5,113 bases of DNA from CAZYVU01 sp964651435 (lineage in GTDB: Bacteria > Desulfobacterota > Syntrophorhabdia > Syntrophorhabdales > CAYQXL01), in assembly GCA_964651435.1 (NCBI GenBank), contig CAZYVU010000075.1:1-5113 (forward strand), in the 5' to 3' direction. The notes below the pieces were generated by a model. That model was given only the letters and a program-made list of their open reading frames with translations, had not been told where the DNA came from and made no database searches. A program made the position numbers and the translations under genes. Of this stretch, positions 1 through 4,500 are shown one piece after another (the stretch's first letter is position 1; each line of letters starts with the position of its first letter).

Positions 1-366
1 GGCCAATTCAGCCTTGCCGAGTTGCCCCGACGCCAGCGACATCATGGCCTCGTAGAGCCTGCCGTTGGGGTCACTGATCGCGACCCCGTTCAGATCGAGG
101 CATACGAGGGCCGCCGCGAGGGCCGTCCGTTTGTTTCCGTCAACGAATGGATGATTTCGGCGAATGTAGTAGGCATAGGCAGAGGCCATCTCAAAGATGT
201 CGTTGTGCAGAAATTCGCCCTGGAATGACGTATAGGGCATGGCAAGGGCGGAACTGAGGAGCCCCATGTCTCTGATGCCCGTTCCGCCACCGTACCGGGC
301 TATCTGATCGCCGTGAATCTCGACGACGTCGGCGAGGGTGAGGAACAAGATCGTCTTTTGGTTCAT
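1..366 (-). CDS. doc: Doc/Fic-family death-on-curing toxin, 3' end cut by window edge
   Basis: The frame reads from an ATG at 366 to the left edge with no stop: 122 codons, close to the roughly 125 residues of P1 Doc, so only a few codons should be missing. It carries the Fic-fold active-site motif HPFVDGNKR at residues 72-80 (His72, Asp76, Asn78, Lys79, Arg80). The N-K-R ending is the Doc variant; AMP-transferring Fic proteins have N-G-R. In P1 Doc this fold phosphorylates elongation factor Tu and stops translation. An N-terminal FLTLADVVEIHGDQI stretch and a GIRDMGLLSSAL segment are also typical of the family. The ATG directly follows the TAG stop of the antitoxin (TAGATG) and has no clear Shine-Dalgarno site of its own, so translation is probably coupled. 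Family assignment is firm; EF-Tu as target is inferred from family knowledge. Confidence 0.93.
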   Translation of the reverse strand, partial: MNQKTILFLTLADVVEIHGDQIARYGGGTGIRDMGLLSSALAMPYTSFQGEFLHNDIFEMASAYAYYIRRNHPFVDGNKRTALAAALVCLDLNGVAISDPNGRLYEAMMSLASGQLGKAELA

Positions 367-594
367 CTACCCGGCAAGCTTTTTCAGCGTCGCGGCATGC
401 TCCCGGTTGACCTTCGTCAGCGACTTCCTGAACTTTTTTTCTCGCGCCGAACCCGCCACCGGAGAGATGATGAGGCTCTTTCCGTCCGTGGTAATCTCAA
501 GGGGCGTGTCCATATCGACCTTCAGCAGGTCGAGGATGGGTTTGTCGATAATGAGCGCCGCGCTGTTGCCGTGTGTCACGAGCTTCTTAATCAT
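367..594 (-). CDS. AbrB/MazE/SpoVT-type antitoxin partner of Doc
   Basis: A 75-residue protein starting MIKKLVTHGNSAALIIDK. The pattern basic strand, GNSAAL, I-D-K, hydrophobic, then 'TPLEITTDGKSLIISP' is the swapped-hairpin AbrB/SpoVT DNA-binding fold (about residues 1-46). Residues 53-75 are basic and helical and probably contact the toxin. The frame is open further upstream to an ATG at 630 and a GTG at 600. The ATG at 594 is chosen because GGAGGT lies 4 nt before it and because the family begins here; the ATG at 630 also overlaps the promoter spacer. It lies directly before doc (0-nt gap) and should neutralise Doc and repress its own promoter. Doc is classically paired with Phd, so this is a swapped-antitoxin version. 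Confidence 0.9.
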   Translation of the reverse strand: MIKKLVTHGNSAALIIDKPILDLLKVDMDTPLEITTDGKSLIISPVAGSAREKKFRKSLTKVNREHAATLKKLAG

Positions 595-617
595 GTACAC
601 CTCCAAGCCGTATCCAC

Positions 618-646
618 ATTGTATTACCATTGACCGGGGGTATCAA
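618..646 (-). promoter_or_regulatory. Sigma-70 promoter of the AbrB-Doc module
   Basis: On the minus strand TTGATA (646-641) and TACAAT (623-618) are separated by exactly 17 bp. Transcription would begin near 611, giving a leader of about 17 nt that contains the GGAGGT ribosome binding site of the antitoxin. It sits between the stop of the upstream vapC-like gene (707) and the antitoxin start (594), so the module has its own promoter. TTGA and TCAA flank the -35 region as an imperfect inverted repeat (646-630), a possible but weak operator. Confidence 0.6.
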
Positions 647-706
647 GCCTGGCCCGCATCCGCCATTGGCTGTAATAGCGTGAAAGCCCGCCGCTGGTTC
701 CCCTCG

Positions 707-1159
707 TCATCCCGGATCGGGGCGATCGGCTGCAACAATTGCTTGGCCAATATATTCGACATGAAGACCTGAATTCCTCGCAGCCATCAATTGTTTTCTG
801 TCGGACGTGACAAACAGGTCAGCCCTCCACTCAAGCGCGCATGCAACATGAAGAGAATCCATGGCACGCAACGGGTTGTTTTCTAAGAGCTTTACGGATC
901 GTGAGACTACCGAAGGGGTTATCTGCAAAACTGTTGCATCGCCCAAGTCGTTCAGCAGTTGTCTCTTTGCTGCACGATAATCGACAAGAGTTACCATGTT
1001 TTCCCTCAGCCGCCTGTTAAGGGCGGAAATGATTTCAGGCACCAAAACAACAGAGAAGGCTAACTCCGAAGCATCAGCCAAGAAGCGTTCCAGTTCCTCG
1101 CTCCCGATCTCTTGCACATATCTTTTCGCAAAGGATGATGAATCAACGGCAAGCTTCAT
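707..1159 (-). CDS. vapC: PIN-domain ribonuclease toxin (VapC family)
   Basis: A 150-residue PIN protein with all four acidic residues expected in the Mg2+-dependent nuclease site: Asp6 (KLAVDSSSFAKRY), Glu42 (VPEIISALNRR), Asp101 (RAMDSLHVACAL) and Asp120 (LFVTSDRKQL). VapC toxins cut tRNA or rRNA; the target here cannot be read from the sequence. The ATG overlaps the antitoxin stop as ATGA, and no good Shine-Dalgarno site precedes it, so translation depends on the antitoxin. It is slightly longer than many VapC proteins (about 130 aa); the last 15 residues form an unconserved-looking tail. The 'SSSFAKRY ... MDSLHVA' style places it in the PIN subgroup often paired with Phd/YefM antitoxins. 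It appears intact. Confidence 0.92.
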   Translation of the reverse strand: MKLAVDSSSFAKRYVQEIGSEELERFLADASELAFSVVLVPEIISALNRRLRENMVTLVDYRAAKRQLLNDLGDATVLQITPSVVSRSVKLLENNPLRAMDSLHVACALEWRADLFVTSDRKQLMAARNSGLHVEYIGQAIVAADRPDPG

Positions 1160-1389
1160 GGGGCTATGTCACGTTCTTCTAAAATTGCAGAAGATAAATC
1201 GCTTCCCCGCATGCGCAGGCGGACCCCTGGTTCCTTCCACGCGGGGAATCCATGTGCTTTTTCAGAAAACGGGATGACTTCAGCTACCGGTTTTCCGCGC
1301 CTGAGAAGAATAATCGTCTCCCCATGTTCTACCTCAGTTATCAGGTCTGAAGCCATTTTCCGGAAATCTGTGAACGCAACGCTTTTCAT
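1156..1389 (-). CDS. Phd/YefM-family antitoxin partner of the PIN toxin
   Basis: A 77-residue protein beginning MKSVAFTDFRKMASDLITEVEHGETIILLRRGKPVAEVIPF in outline: a short strand, a helix, then 'GETIILLRRGKPVAEVIP', the signature of the Phd/YefM DNA-binding fold (about residues 1-45). The C-terminal third, with WKEP and ILEERDIAP, should wrap the toxin. The frame is open nine codons further upstream, but the ATG at 1389 is chosen because a perfect AGGAGG (1401-1396) lies 6 nt before it, and because the longer start would fall within the operator. It overlaps the toxin gene by 4 nt. The paired TGTACA operator upstream points to autorepression. Confidence 0.9.
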   Translation of the reverse strand: MKSVAFTDFRKMASDLITEVEHGETIILLRRGKPVAEVIPFSEKAHGFPAWKEPGVRLRMRGSDLSSAILEERDIAP

Positions 1390-1405
1390 TTCGCGCCTCC
1401 TAATG

Positions 1406-1423
1406 TGTACATTCAACTGTACA
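1406..1423 (-). promoter_or_regulatory. Paired TGTACA operator (YefM-like)
   Basis: Two copies of the self-complementary hexamer TGTACA lie at 1418-1423 and 1406-1411, 12 bp centre to centre, separated by 6 bp. The first can be widened to an AA-n-TGTACA-n-TT palindrome; the second cannot be widened well. One longer and one shorter TGTACA palindrome at 12-bp spacing is the known layout of the E. coli yefM-yoeB operator, and P1 phd uses the related GTGTACAC. The site overlaps the -10 and the start point. Binding by the downstream antitoxin is inferred. Confidence 0.75.
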
Positions 1424-1444
1424 TTTTAGGCAGTCTTTTGTCAA
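1416..1444 (-). promoter_or_regulatory. Sigma-70 promoter of the Phd/YefM-PIN module
   Basis: A consensus TTGACA (-35, 1444-1439) and TACAGT (-10, 1421-1416) are separated by 17 bp on the minus strand. The expected start is near 1409, just upstream of the AGGAGG site. The -10 lies inside the paired TGTACA repeats, so a bound antitoxin would occlude RNA polymerase. The promoter begins only 19 bp after the stop of the upstream 174-aa gene and no terminator lies between, so read-through from that operon is possible. Confidence 0.7.
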
Positions 1445-1463
1445 TATACGAGGGAATTTTTGC

Positions 1464-1988
1464 TCACCAGGTCCACGAGGTTGGCAGAGTCCGAATGTCC
1501 TTCAGGAGGGAAACAATCTTGTCGGCGTCGCCGGGCTGAAAATCGCCGTAGAGGGAGTCCTCGATCATGTCGTCGCCCTCGAGGTCCCACTGGAGCCCGT
1601 ACCGGTCTTCGAGGTCGGTGAAGTACTCGTCCAGCGCAGCGATCCATTGCCGATCATGGGTTTTGTAGACAGCTTCGAAATCCTCCTCGGTGAAGGCGCT
1701 CTCCATGACATGGCGGAAGTACATGGTGAGGCTGAAGCGAACCCTCCCGGAAAGATGGCAGACCTTGGCCTCTACGAAATCGAAAGGGGCGACCTTCCGT
1801 ATGGACAGGCCGGCGACATACAACTCCCGATACAGCCCAACGGGCTCGGGCTCAGGTCGGCCCGATGGGCCCCTCACCCATTTCCAGAAGGGCCGCGTCC
1901 AGCTCGTAGTAAACCCTTCATCGCGGAGGGCGCTGTCGAGCCTCGCGAGGATGTCGTGAACCGCCTGACCTGAAAGTTCATCAGCCAT
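1464..1988 (-). CDS. Hypothetical protein, 174 aa
   Basis: Not recognised. The ATG at 1988 is preferred over an upstream start at 2063 because GGAGG lies 5-6 nt before it and because the longer version would lie almost wholly within the preceding gene. The protein is soluble and acidic, with no signal peptide or membrane segment. It is rich in aromatic residues: 'SWTRPFWKWVRG' near residues 29-40, a segment with alternating hydrophobics 'VCHLSGRVRFSLTMYFR', then an acidic helical region 'EEDFEAVYKTHDRQWIAALDEYFTDLEDRYG', and an acidic C-terminal part (LEGDDMIEDSLYGDF). It overlaps the preceding 87-aa gene by 8 nt, so the two are almost certainly co-translated and may interact. No nuclease, ATPase or helix-turn-helix motif is visible. 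Confidence 0.75.
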   Translation of the reverse strand: MADELSGQAVHDILARLDSALRDEGFTTSWTRPFWKWVRGPSGRPEPEPVGLYRELYVAGLSIRKVAPFDFVEAKVCHLSGRVRFSLTMYFRHVMESAFTEEDFEAVYKTHDRQWIAALDEYFTDLEDRYGLQWDLEGDDMIEDSLYGDFQPGDADKIVSLLKDIRTLPTSWTW

Positions 1989-2244
1989 TGCCCCCTCCGT
2001 CGGCCTGAAGGCCGGACCCGGGATCGGGTGCTTTTGCCTCGGCCGCATACCTCTGGCGCACAACGGAGAGCTTCTTCATGATATCGTTGGATATGGACCG
2101 CAGCGCCTGCATTCTTCGCACGTCCACCTCGTAGCCATGCTCTTCCATGGCGCCCATCAACGCCCTGCCGCACTGCCCAAAGAGGGAGAACCATTTCCAC
2201 ATATCGTCTACCAGTCCGCGAAGCTCTTCTTCTTTGATCTCCAT
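1981..2244 (-). CDS. Hypothetical small helical protein, 87 aa
   Basis: Not recognised. The ATG at 2244 has GGGAGG 5 nt upstream; an in-frame GTG at 2247 is only 2 nt from that site and is less likely. The protein looks mostly alpha-helical: residues 1-32 (MEIKEEELRGLVDDMWKWF and on) and roughly 38-68 (VDVRRMQALRSISNDIMKKL and on), followed by a Gly/Pro-rich tail (PDPGSGLQADGGGNG). The tail is encoded partly by the ribosome binding region of the next gene, which it overlaps by 8 nt. No membrane segment or DNA-binding motif is evident. Size and coupling to the next gene resemble an antitoxin, adaptor or chaperone followed by its partner, but this is only inference from gene order. Confidence 0.7.
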   Translation of the reverse strand: MEIKEEELRGLVDDMWKWFSLFGQCGRALMGAMEEHGYEVDVRRMQALRSISNDIMKKLSVVRQRYAAEAKAPDPGSGLQADGGGNG

Positions 2245-2246
2245 CA

Positions 2247-2470
2247 CTACCTCCCGACCATTTCGTGGAGTTTCTCGAGGATGCGCACCATCCCCAGCGT
2301 GTCACGGCCGCAGTACTGCAGGAGATCGTTGCGGACCCTCTCGACCTCCGCCGGGTCGTCGCAGGCGTTCATGGCCACCTGTTCCTCCTTTGAGAGCCCC
2401 TCGTAGGGAACGAGGACGCCTCCGGGAAGGAGCTGCCGGCACTGTGGCAGTCCGGGAAAACCGGACGTTT
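2247..2470 (-). pseudogene. 3' remnant of a DUF2779-family gene
   Basis: From the TAG at 2249-2247 the minus strand is open upstream to an in-frame TAA at 2471-2469. The last part reads PAEVERVRNDLLQYCGRDT followed by LGMVRILEKLHEMV, which matches my memory of the C-terminal end of DUF2779 proteins (leucine-rich helix, YCxxDTLxMVxIxxxL). The YCGRD fits the Y-x3-D motif of DEDD-type 3'-5' exonucleases, so an exonuclease fold is a reasonable guess. DUF2779 proteins are several hundred residues long, so most of the gene, including its start, is gone. Upstream, the same frame between 2530 and 2472 reads an unplaced 20-codon stretch from an ATG. AGGAGG followed by GTG at 2378 could start a 43-residue product, so the tail may still be translated. 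The stop lies 2 bp before the 87-aa gene. Confidence 0.6.
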
Positions 2471-2547
2471 AGGAACAGGCATTAAAATCTGCGAACTCGT
2501 CGTACCTCCTCAGACAGCGCAGATTATCCATAATTGAGTGGGCTTTT

Positions 2548-3474
2548 TCACGCCTTCTCACTCGTGATGTTATCGAGTGCTTTGTGGAGGTCTGCGGCGA
2601 AGTCCTCCCTCAACTCACGGGGGCTCACAACGTCCACGTAGGGTATCCACTGGTAGACCCATTGCCTGAGCCCGTCCACGTTGTTCACAACGAACCGCAC
2701 CTCCAGGCTCTTGTCGGGAAGCTCCCTGGTTTGCTGGCTTTGGTGCCACTTCTTCCGCATGACGTAGGACTTGATCTCTGGATCGAACCTGAGGGTCACT
2801 TCCGTCTGTTGGCCGTCAATGAATGGACCGAAGGCGCCGGCCAGCTCGTCCTCAGGGGTGATCCTGACGGGCACGAAATATTCGGAGAGGCTCTTGATCG
2901 CAATGATCCTGTCGATGGCGAAGGTTCTCCAATCGTCGCGCAGGCGGCAGAAGGCCCTGAGGTTCCAGAAACCAGCCTCGAAGAAGAGGTAGTAGGGGTC
3001 GATGGTGCGAACCGTCCGCTCGTCTGCCCCAAGAGAGTGGTAGTAGATCTCAAGCCTCTGGAAGGCATTCATGGCACGGTTGATCATCTCAAGCCGGCGC
3101 CCGGTCCGCTCGGGCAGCTCCGGAGCGGCCAGGATGATCCTGTCGGGAGCGGCCTCCGTTTTCCTGGTCAGCTTCTTCTCGATACTGTCGAGGCTCGACT
3201 CCATACCGCCCCCAAAACTTCGGACCAGTTTCCTGGGCAGATGCAGGGCGAGCCTTTCCTCCCCAGTGATGCCCGGCTGGCTGAGGCTGAAGCCGTCCGT
3301 AAAGACGTAGCTCCCTATGGCCCTGTCATAGGCGATGGGAAACCCCGAGGACTGAAGGGTGGTGATGTAGTGGTGAAGGGTCCGTTCGGCCACCTCCACC
3401 GTGTTTTCTCTGTTTATACTACTATGCATGGAGAAAGCTGCCGACCACGGAAGACCACATGGTGGGACACACAT
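2548..3474 (-). CDS. WYL-domain transcriptional regulator (YafY-like), N terminus degenerate
   Basis: A 308-codon frame. Residues 26-60 (VEVAERTLHHYITTLQSSGF, then PIAYDRAIGSYVF) match the recognition helix and wing of the HTH at the start of YafY/WYL regulators. Residues about 128-205 are the WYL domain: DPYYLFFEAGFWNLRAFC occupies the place of the usual P-lyl...W-YL-ay motif, followed by RTFAIDRI. Residues about 224-305 match the C-terminal WCX extension. WYL proteins bind nucleic-acid ligands and often control defence or mobile genes. The first 25 residues (MCVPPCGLPW and on) do not look like the first HTH helices, and neither ATG (3474, 3429) has a Shine-Dalgarno site, so the gene has probably lost its 5' end. 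If expressed, DNA binding is doubtful. It leads a same-strand run with the DUF2779 remnant and two unknown genes. Confidence 0.8.
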   Translation of the reverse strand: MCVPPCGLPWSAAFSMHSSINRENTVEVAERTLHHYITTLQSSGFPIAYDRAIGSYVFTDGFSLSQPGITGEERLALHLPRKLVRSFGGGMESSLDSIEKKLTRKTEAAPDRIILAAPELPERTGRRLEMINRAMNAFQRLEIYYHSLGADERTVRTIDPYYLFFEAGFWNLRAFCRLRDDWRTFAIDRIIAIKSLSEYFVPVRITPEDELAGAFGPFIDGQQTEVTLRFDPEIKSYVMRKKWHQSQQTRELPDKSLEVRFVVNNVDGLRQWVYQWIPYVDVVSPRELREDFAADLHKALDNITSEKA

Positions 3475-3562
3475 ATTTTTTCGAGGAACATCTCGACTGG
3501 GCCTTGCAAAAGCATGCCTATTCGCCTAACCTTCTTAATGAGTTTTCGAAAAGGAGGGCCCT

Positions 3563-3793
3563 ATGGATACGCTGGATCGCATCACGCAACAGCCGGATAT
3601 GATGGGAGGAAAGGCCTGTGTACGGGGAATGCGCGTAACCGTTGGCATGATTGTCGCCCAGATCGGGGCAGGCCATTCCATAGAGGAGGTACTGGCTGAC
3701 TATCCCTACTTGGAGCGTGAGGACATATTGCAGGCCCTACGGTATGCCGCATGGCGCGCCGAAGAACGAGAGGTCATGTTGGCCAACGCATGA
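3563..3793 (+). CDS. DUF433 antitoxin (VapB45-like)
   Basis: A 76-residue protein of the DUF433 family, recognisable from 'DRITQQPDMMGGKACVRGMRVTV' (family pattern I-x-x-P-x-x-x-G-G-K-P-x-I-x-G-T-R), 'GAGHSIEEVLADYPYL' and 'DILQALRYAAWRAEE'. These are small winged-helix-like proteins that act as antitoxins of DUF5615 PIN-like nucleases. AAGGAGG lies 5 nt before the ATG. The stop overlaps the next ATG as ATGA, the normal arrangement of this module, but the toxin gene that follows is cut short. The antitoxin itself looks complete and is therefore an orphan. It is divergent from the WYL gene across an 88-bp gap. Confidence 0.9.
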   Translation: MDTLDRITQQPDMMGGKACVRGMRVTVGMIVAQIGAGHSIEEVLADYPYLEREDILQALRYAAWRAEEREVMLANA

Positions 3794-3849
3794 AGGTGCT
3801 TGTGGATATGAATCTATCCCCACGTCTCCGCCTCCTCCCCCTCAGATAG
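3790..3849 (+). pseudogene. Truncated DUF5615 PIN-like toxin (VapC45-like), N-terminal fragment
   Basis: The ATG overlaps the DUF433 stop. The frame reads MKVLVDMNLSPRL, the typical first strand and catalytic aspartate region of DUF5615 toxins, then turns into LRLLPLR and stops at a TAG (3847-3849) after 19 codons. Intact members are about 110 residues and carry a later T-H-D-x-D-F motif; no such motif is seen in any frame nearby. The rest of the gene has therefore been deleted or replaced by foreign sequence from about 3829 onwards. The toxin should be inactive. Confidence 0.85.
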
Positions 3850-3889
3850 TCCTCCCCTCTCCGCAATTCCTTTTCCGGCGCTTGTTGGC

Positions 3890-3916
3890 GCCGACTTACT
3901 CCGTCGGCCTCTTTTT
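3890..3916 (+). terminator. Rho-independent terminator-like hairpin after the DUF433 module
   Basis: GCCGAC (3890-3895), a 7-nt loop, GTCGGC (3903-3908), then CTCTTTTT (3909-3916). A 6-bp GC-rich stem followed by a T-run fits an intrinsic terminator for plus-strand transcription coming through DUF433. The T-run is interrupted by one C. An upstream hairpin (3876-3893) shares four bases with its 5' arm and cannot form at the same time. Confidence 0.55.
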
Positions 3917-3929
3917 GGCTGGGACCCTT

Positions 3930-3943
3930 TACTACCGGTAGTA
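3930..3943. repeat. 14-bp perfect palindrome
   Basis: TACTACCGGTAGTA is a perfect 14-bp palindrome with no spacer. It is followed two bases later by another palindrome, CCTGCAGG (3946-3953). It lies 14 bp after the terminator-like T-run, in DNA that replaced the toxin gene. With no spacer it would form a poor RNA hairpin, so a protein-binding site or a recombination junction is more likely. Confidence 0.5.
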
Positions 3944-4169
3944 GTCCTGCAGGGCCTTTACCGTCAAACCGCAAGCGGTCCCTCGAAAGGCTCGCGATTC
4001 TCGTCGCCCGCCACGAGCAGCGAAAGGCCGATAAGGCACGCCGGGCGAGGTGGGATGCCCACAACGAATTGGTGCGGGGCAATCCGAAACGGATCTACGA
4101 AGGGCCGGAGTTCAAACCTGTTCCTCTTTCCACCCATGGCTTCGGGAGGTTGTGTAAGTCGAGGCAAGC

Positions 4170-4198
4170 TTGACATTAATGATGTCTGATTATATGAT
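4170..4198 (+). promoter_or_regulatory. Near-consensus sigma-70 promoter of the second PIN module
   Basis: TTGACA (4170-4175) and TATGAT (4193-4198) are separated by exactly 17 bp: a perfect -35 and a 5-of-6 -10. Transcription should start near 4205, giving a leader of about 25 nt before the ATG at 4231. This is the strongest promoter in the window, as expected for a tightly repressed TA operon. Confidence 0.8.
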
Positions 4199-4216
4199 AT
4201 TATCATACTATATGAT
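4193..4216 (+). promoter_or_regulatory. Operator with three alternating half-sites at 9-bp steps
   Basis: TATGAT (4193-4198), ATCATA (4202-4207) and TATGAT (4211-4216) alternate in orientation with starts exactly 9 bp apart. They give two overlapping inverted repeats: the 15-bp palindrome TATGATATTATCATA (4193-4207) and ATCATA-n3-TATGAT (4202-4216). The first half-site is the -10 hexamer itself and the others cover the start point. The likely ligand is the antitoxin encoded just downstream, alone or with its toxin. Confidence 0.65.
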
Positions 4217-4230
4217 GACAGGTGAATGAC

Positions 4231-4500
4231 ATGCGAACCATTACGGCTACGGAATTGGCAAGAAGATTCCGGGAAATGTTCGACCTCGTTGAGTTCAAAA
4301 GGGAGGAACTTCACATCATCAGGAACAACCATCAGGTAGCGCGAATTGTTCCCGGCCCCGCCACAATGACTGCCCTTGAGGCGCTTGGGGACCTCTATCG
4401 CACTATCCCTGACGATGCTGCCTCGGAGTGGGTCTCCGACGGCAAAGGATCTTCGGAAGATACGCTCAGTGCCCTGCGTGACCCATGGGCTTCCTCATAG
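4231..4500 (+). CDS. Phd/YefM-type antitoxin (VapB4-like) of the second PIN module
   Basis: An 89-residue protein: 'RTITATELARRFREMFDLVEF' (strand plus helix), then 'EELHIIRNNHQVARIVPGP', the second half of the Phd/YefM DNA-binding fold, then 'TALEALGDLYRTIP', a segment characteristic of VapB4-type antitoxins. The C-terminal part (DAASEWVSDGKGSSED) is acidic and likely disordered until it binds toxin. The ATG at 4231 is chosen over a GTG at 4222 because AGGTGA lies 5 nt before it and includes that GTG. It overlaps the toxin start by 16 nt. Function (neutralisation and autorepression) is inferred from family and from the operator upstream. Confidence 0.9.
   Translation: MRTITATELARRFREMFDLVEFKREELHIIRNNHQVARIVPGPATMTALEALGDLYRTIPDDAASEWVSDGKGSSEDTLSALRDPWASS

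Larger units (their letters stand above)
3850..4173 (+). other. Region without a recognised gene; open frame, possible gene remnant
   Basis: After the TAG of the truncated toxin the same frame stays open to a TGA at 4171-4173. The first third is low-quality (Ser/Pro-rich, through the hairpins). The part from about 3961 looks more protein-like: NRKRSLERLAILVARHEQRK, then ADKARRARWDAHNELV, then NPKRIYEGPEFKPVPL. It is a basic, helical segment followed by an extended tail. There is no start codon with a ribosome binding site, so it could be the 3' end of an old gene joined here by a deletion. I do not recognise the family. The stop lies inside the -35 hexamer of the next module. Confidence 0.35.

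Noticed and set aside
1874..2305. Minus-strand frame of 143 codons
   Set aside because: Arg/Gly-rich out-of-frame reading across the two overlapping hypothetical genes and the DUF2779 tail; no ribosome binding site and no family resemblance.
2433..2466. Two neighbouring inverted repeats (CTGCC/GGCAG and GTCCGG/CCGGAC) as a terminator after the WYL gene
   Set aside because: No T-run follows on the minus strand, and both lie within the DUF2779 remnant frame, so they are probably incidental.
3504..3532. Possible promoter TTGCAA-n17-TAACCT for DUF433
   Set aside because: The -10 is a poor match and no repeat or other support is present; the strong ribosome binding site alone does not define the promoter.
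2584..3699. Long plus-strand open frame of 371 codons
   Set aside because: It is the antisense shadow of the WYL gene, whose minus-strand translation matches the family, and it has no ribosome binding site.
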